The position numbers and the translations under genes are program-made. The notes under the pieces are model-generated. The model had not been told where the DNA came from and ran no database searches. It saw nothing but the letters and a program-made list of their open reading frames with translations. From Tabrizicola sp. (GTDB taxonomy: Bacteria > Pseudomonadota > Alphaproteobacteria > Rhodobacterales > Rhodobacteraceae): 64,000 nt of DNA. Positions 60,951-64,000 of the stretch are shown here, one piece after another; positions within the stretch are counted from its first letter, which is position 1, and the number at the start of each line of letters is the position of its first letter. The stretch lies in assembly GCF_016793705.1 (NCBI RefSeq), contig NZ_JAEULO010000040.1, positions 1-64,000 of the forward strand, in the 5' to 3' direction.

Positions 60951-62318
60951 ATGGCGGCATTCGGGGCCCTGCGCCCGGGGACACAGGTGGCGGCCCTGCT
61001 CCTGGGCGGGACGGTGGTGGCGGGTGGCGGATATGCGGCCTGGCAGCTGACGCGGCCCGATCCCGCGCCGGTGGCAGCCGTCGAGGTCGCCGCCGCCGAA
61101 CCGGCGAAGGCCGCCCCGGAACCTGCTGCCGAACCCGCCGCGGCACCCGCAGCCGAGCCGGAACCCGCCGCCGCGGCAGAGGCCCCGAAACTCGCCCAGC
61201 CGGTCATCGACACCTGGCGCGTCGCCGCCGACGGCGCGGCGGTGGTCTCCGGCACTGCCGAACCCGGCGCAACGGTCGAGGTCATGGTTGACGGCACCGC
61301 GGTCGCCAGCGGCGCCGCCACCGCATCGGGCGAGTTCGCGATCCTCTTCACCCTCGCGCCGAACCCGAAGCCCAGCCTCATGTGGCTGTCGATGACCCTG
61401 CCGGAGCACGATCCGGTTCCCTCCGCCGAGATGGTCGCCCTTGGCCCGGTCGAAGGCCCGAAGCCCCCCGCCACTGAGGCCCCGGCCGCCGAGGCACCCG
61501 CCGCCGGGGAACCCGCGCCGGGGGACACGATCGCCGCCGCCGAGGCGCCTGCCGCGCCGCCCGCGCTGCTTCTGTCCGAGGACGGCGCGGTCCTGTTGCA
61601 GGATCCCGCCACGCCCGATCCCCTCGCCCTGCCGACCGCCAGCGTGATGATCGACACCATCACCTACACGCCTGCGGGTGAGGTGCAGGTCGGCGGACGG
61701 GGCGCGGCAGGGGCAGGCCTGCGCATCTATCTCGACAATGCCGAAACGACGACGGCGCAGGTGCCGGACAACGGCCTCTGGCTCGCGACCCTGCCCGATA
61801 CCCCGCCGGGCATCTACACCCTGCGCGTCGACCAGCTGGACGGCGCGGGGAAGGTCACATCCCGCTTCGAGACGCCATTCAAGCGCGAGACGCCCGAGGC
61901 CCTGGCCGCCGCCTCCGGCACCGAACCCGCCACTCCGGCGCCAGCGCCCGCTCCAGACGCCCCGGTCCAGCCCCAGGCAGAAGCGCCGGGCCTCGCCGCG
62001 CCCGGATCCCCCACCGAAACCACTACCGCCGAAGCCGCCGCGCCCGCGGTCGAGCCCACCCCGACCCCCACCGAAGCCGCCAGCGCGCCAGAGGCGCCGG
62101 CGGCACCGCAGGCCGACCCCGCGCCAGTCCCCGCCGCCGCGCCGGTCACCGTGACTGTGCAACCCGGCTTCACCCTCTGGGGCATCGCGCAGGACCGCTA
62201 CGGCGACGGCGTGCTCTATGTGCAGGTGTTCGAGGCGAACAAGGACAAGATCAAGGACCCCGACCTGATCTATCCCGGTCAGGTGTTCTCGGTCCCGGAA
62301 ACCGCAACCTCGCCCTGA
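60951..62318 (+). CDS. LysM peptidoglycan-binding domain protein
   Basis: This 455-aa protein has an N-terminal membrane anchor (residues 12-32) and long Ala/Pro/Glu-rich linkers. Two Ig-like or carbohydrate-type modules (about 85-160 with [19 protein letters not shown], and about 220-315 with [19 protein letters not shown]) follow. A C-terminal LysM motif ([20 protein letters not shown] to [11 protein letters not shown], then [10 protein letters not shown]) would bind peptidoglycan. Such proteins are common in alphaproteobacteria and are probably involved in cell-wall anchoring or remodelling. Its last 40 bases overlap the convergent arsR gene. Confidence 0.85.
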   Translation: MAAFGALRPGTQVAALLLGGTVVAGGGYAAWQLTRPDPAPVAAVEVAAAEPAKAAPEPAAEPAAAPAAEPEPAAAAEAPKLAQPVIDTWRVAADGAAVVSGTAEPGATVEVMVDGTAVASGAATASGEFAILFTLAPNPKPSLMWLSMTLPEHDPVPSAEMVALGPVEGPKPPATEAPAAEAPAAGEPAPGDTIAAAEAPAAPPALLLSEDGAVLLQDPATPDPLALPTASVMIDTITYTPAGEVQVGGRGAAGAGLRIYLDNAETTTAQVPDNGLWLATLPDTPPGIYTLRVDQLDGAGKVTSRFETPFKRETPEALAAASGTEPATPAPAPAPDAPVQPQAEAPGLAAPGSPTETTTAEAAAPAVEPTPTPTEAASAPEAPAAPQADPAPVPAAAPVTVTVQPGFTLWGIAQDRYGDGVLYVQVFEANKDKIKDPDLIYPGQVFSVPETATSP

Positions 62319-62650
62319 TCCGCGCCCGCGCGCCGGTTGTGCGCACAGGCCGCCAGCACGTCCGGGTGATGGCAGCAGCAATCGTTCAGCACGAAGGAAA
62401 TCGTGCTGCCGACCATATGCGTGTCGACACTGTAGAACACATGCCGCGCCAGCTTGCGCGACCGCAGAAGCCCTGCCTGCTCCAGCGCCGACAGGTGGAA
62501 CGACAGGCGCGGGGCGGCAAGGCCCAGCTTCTCCGCGATCTGGCCGGCCGCCATCCCCTCCGCGCCGCGCGGCGTCAGCAGGCGGATCAGGTCGAGCCGC
62601 GTTTCATGCGCAAGCGCCGAAAGGGCGGCGAGGGCTTTACTTCGGTCCAT
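62279..62650 (-). CDS. ArsR-family winged-helix regulator
   Basis: This 123-aa ArsR/SmtB-type repressor has [14 protein letters not shown], then [21 protein letters not shown] and RHVFYSVD (the wing). After the fold it carries [13 protein letters not shown], a Cys/His cluster that could bind a metal or metalloid such as arsenite. The usual ELCVCDL helix motif is absent, so the sensor site would be the C-terminal type. It is divergent from an Atm1-type ABC exporter, and a perfect inverted repeat lies between them. Confidence 0.88.
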   Translation of the reverse strand: MDRSKALAALSALAHETRLDLIRLLTPRGAEGMAAGQIAEKLGLAAPRLSFHLSALEQAGLLRSRKLARHVFYSVDTHMVGSTISFVLNDCCCHHPDVLAACAHNRRAGADQGEVAVSGTENT

Positions 62651-62659
62651 GGTTCAACT

Positions 62660-62677
62660 ATTCAAGAAACCTTGAAT
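62660..62677. promoter_or_regulatory. ArsR operator (ATTCAAG-N4-CTTGAAT)
   Basis: ATTCAAG (62660-62666) and CTTGAAT (62671-62677) are a perfect seven-base inverted repeat, ten bases upstream of the arsR start at 62650 and 69 bases before the ABC exporter ATG. This is the size and shape of an ArsR-type operator. Confidence 0.65.
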
Positions 62678-62745
62678 TGACCATAGCCGAACCGGACCCG
62701 CCACGCAATCCCGTTGGCCGGACCGGACGCCATCCAGGACCTCCG

Positions 62746-64000
62746 ATGCGCCGCACCACCACGACCGCCACTTCTGCCGACCAGGGCATCGCCCGCGCGC
62801 CGGCCGCCTCCACCTTGCGCCGCGTCGCCCCCTATCTCTGGCCGGACGGGCAGGCTTGGGTGAAACGCCGCGTGGTGCTGGCGCTTCTCTTCCTCCTTGC
62901 CGCCAAGCTGGTCTCGGTCTCGACCCCTTACGTCTACAAGCTCGCCGTCGACAGCCTGTCGAACGAGGCAGGCACCGACCCCCGCGCGCTCATCGGCCTC
63001 GGCGCCGTTGGCCTTGTCGTCGCCTACGGCCTCGCCCGCCTTGGCTCTGTCGTCTTCGGTGAGCTTCGCGATGCCGTCTTTGTCCGCGTCGGCCAGCGCG
63101 CCATCCGGCGGCTTGCGATCGAGACCTTCACCCATATCCACCAGCTTTCCTTGCGCTACCACATCACCCGCAAGACCGGCGGCCTCTCCCGCATCATCGA
63201 GCGCGGGGTGAAGGGCGTCGATTTCCTCCTCCGCTTCATGCTCCTCTCCATCGGCCCGCTGATCCTGGAGCTGACCATGGTCGCGGGCATCTTCGCCTGG
63301 GTCTTCGGCTGGCAGTATGCTGCCGTCGTCATCGTCACCATCGCCCTCTACGTCTGGTTCACCTTCACCGTCACCGAATGGCGCGTGAAGCTCCGGCGCG
63401 AGATGAACGACCAGGACACCGACGCCAACCAGAAGGCCATCGACAGCCTCCTCAACTTCGAGACCGTCAAGTATTTCAACGCCGAAACGCGCGAGGCCGA
63501 CCGCTACGATGGCGCGATGCGGCAGTATGAAAGCGCTGCGGTCAAGACCGGCCTCTCGCTCTCTTTCCTGAACATCGGCCAAGCCACGCTCATCACCACC
63601 GGCCTTGTCATCGTCATGGCGATGAGCGCGCTGGGTGTGCAGGCGGGGCAGTTGACCGTGGGCGATTTCGTCATGGTCAACGCCTACATGATCCAGATCA
63701 CCATGCCCTTGAACTTCCTCGGCACCGTCTACCGCGAGATCCGCCAGGCGCTCGTCGACATGGGCGAGATGTTCGCGCTCCTCGGCCAACCGGCCGAGAT
63801 CACCGACGCGCCGGACGCCCAGCCCCTGCACGTCACTGCGGGCGAGATCGCCTTCGACAACGTGCATTTCGCCTACGAACCTGCGCGGGAAATCCTGAAG
63901 GGCGTCTCCTTCACCCTGAAACCGGGGCAGAAGCTGGCCCTCGTCGGCCATTCCGGCAGCGGCAAGTCCACCATCGGGCGGCTTCTCTTCCGCTTCTACG
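62746..64000 (+). CDS. Atm1/HMT1-type ABC exporter, N-terminal part
   Basis: This half-size ABC exporter (permease fused to ATPase) runs off the window at 64000, so about 418 residues are visible of an expected 600 or so. Six transmembrane helices span about residues 40-320. The loop FETVKYFNAETREADRYD is the Atm1-type signature near the glutathione site, and the Walker A GHSGSGKST is at residues 403-411. Atm1/HMT relatives export glutathione-linked iron-sulfur precursors or heavy-metal thiolates. Divergence from an ArsR regulator with a Cys cluster favours metal or metalloid detoxification. The start was taken as the ATG at 62746. Confidence 0.88.
   Translation, partial: MRRTTTTATSADQGIARAPAASTLRRVAPYLWPDGQAWVKRRVVLALLFLLAAKLVSVSTPYVYKLAVDSLSNEAGTDPRALIGLGAVGLVVAYGLARLGSVVFGELRDAVFVRVGQRAIRRLAIETFTHIHQLSLRYHITRKTGGLSRIIERGVKGVDFLLRFMLLSIGPLILELTMVAGIFAWVFGWQYAAVVIVTIALYVWFTFTVTEWRVKLRREMNDQDTDANQKAIDSLLNFETVKYFNAETREADRYDGAMRQYESAAVKTGLSLSFLNIGQATLITTGLVIVMAMSALGVQAGQLTVGDFVMVNAYMIQITMPLNFLGTVYREIRQALVDMGEMFALLGQPAEITDAPDAQPLHVTAGEIAFDNVHFAYEPAREILKGVSFTLKPGQKLALVGHSGSGKSTIGRLLFRFY

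Overview
The window looks like the chromosome of a Rhodobacteraceae-type alphaproteobacterium (Paracoccus/Rhodobacter neighbourhood). This is inferred from the very high GC, the urease operon that carries UreJ, the Mrp antiporter with fused A and B subunits, the heterotetrameric sarcosine oxidase genes, and the DUF1289-RuvX-CcmI gene string. No rRNA, tRNA, CRISPR array, transposase or integrase was found, so most of it reads as ordinary chromosome with many catabolic operons and a few decayed genes.

Layout. 1-141 is the tail of a glycerate 2-kinase. 452-5899 is a complete urease operon (ureD-A-J-B-C-E-F-G). 6112-12109 is a six-gene Mrp/Pha cation/proton antiporter operon. 12138-14791 holds a winged-helix hypothetical gene and an ArgP-like LysR regulator divergent from a membrane fatty acid desaturase. 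15893-24216 is a DeoR regulator divergent from a five-gene operon: betaine-type ABC transporter, choline-kinase-like phosphotransferase and a dimethylglycine-dehydrogenase-like flavoenzyme. 24497-28678 is an RND efflux pair. 28859-29188 is a dead siderophore-type ABC ATPase gene. 29468-35364 is an IclR regulator divergent from an NMT1-type ABC importer and a formylglycine-type phosphonate/sulfate ester hydrolase. 35405-41193 is a TetR regulator divergent from an amino acid permease, a trimethylamine-dehydrogenase-family flavoprotein and a GcvT-like protein. 41258-45757 is a GntR regulator divergent from a gentisate-dioxygenase-like gene, a fumarylpyruvate-hydrolase-like gene, a nitrilase and a flavin-reductase-like gene, followed by a frameshifted 2,5-dihydroxypyridine-dioxygenase-like relic. 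46601-52440 is mostly housekeeping (dusA, MFS exporter, TSUP permease, DUF1289, ruvX, ccmI). 52699-59015 is the sarcosine oxidase operon soxB-(two extra genes)-soxD-A-G. 59107-64000 has a secreted hypothetical protein, Fe superoxide dismutase, LOG, a LysM protein, an ArsR regulator and the start of an Atm1-type ABC exporter.

How it fits together. Three separate modules (15893-23207, 35405-40198, 52699-59015) each join a flavin amine oxidase or dehydrogenase to a folate-binding GcvT domain. All three would strip methyl groups from N-methylated amines into the C1-tetrahydrofolate pool. With urease and several importers, this suggests an organism adapted to scavenge nitrogen and one-carbon units from small methylated nitrogen compounds. 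The two least explained modules are the kinase-containing betaine operon and the TMADH-family operon, whose enzyme appears to lack the TMADH catalytic triad.
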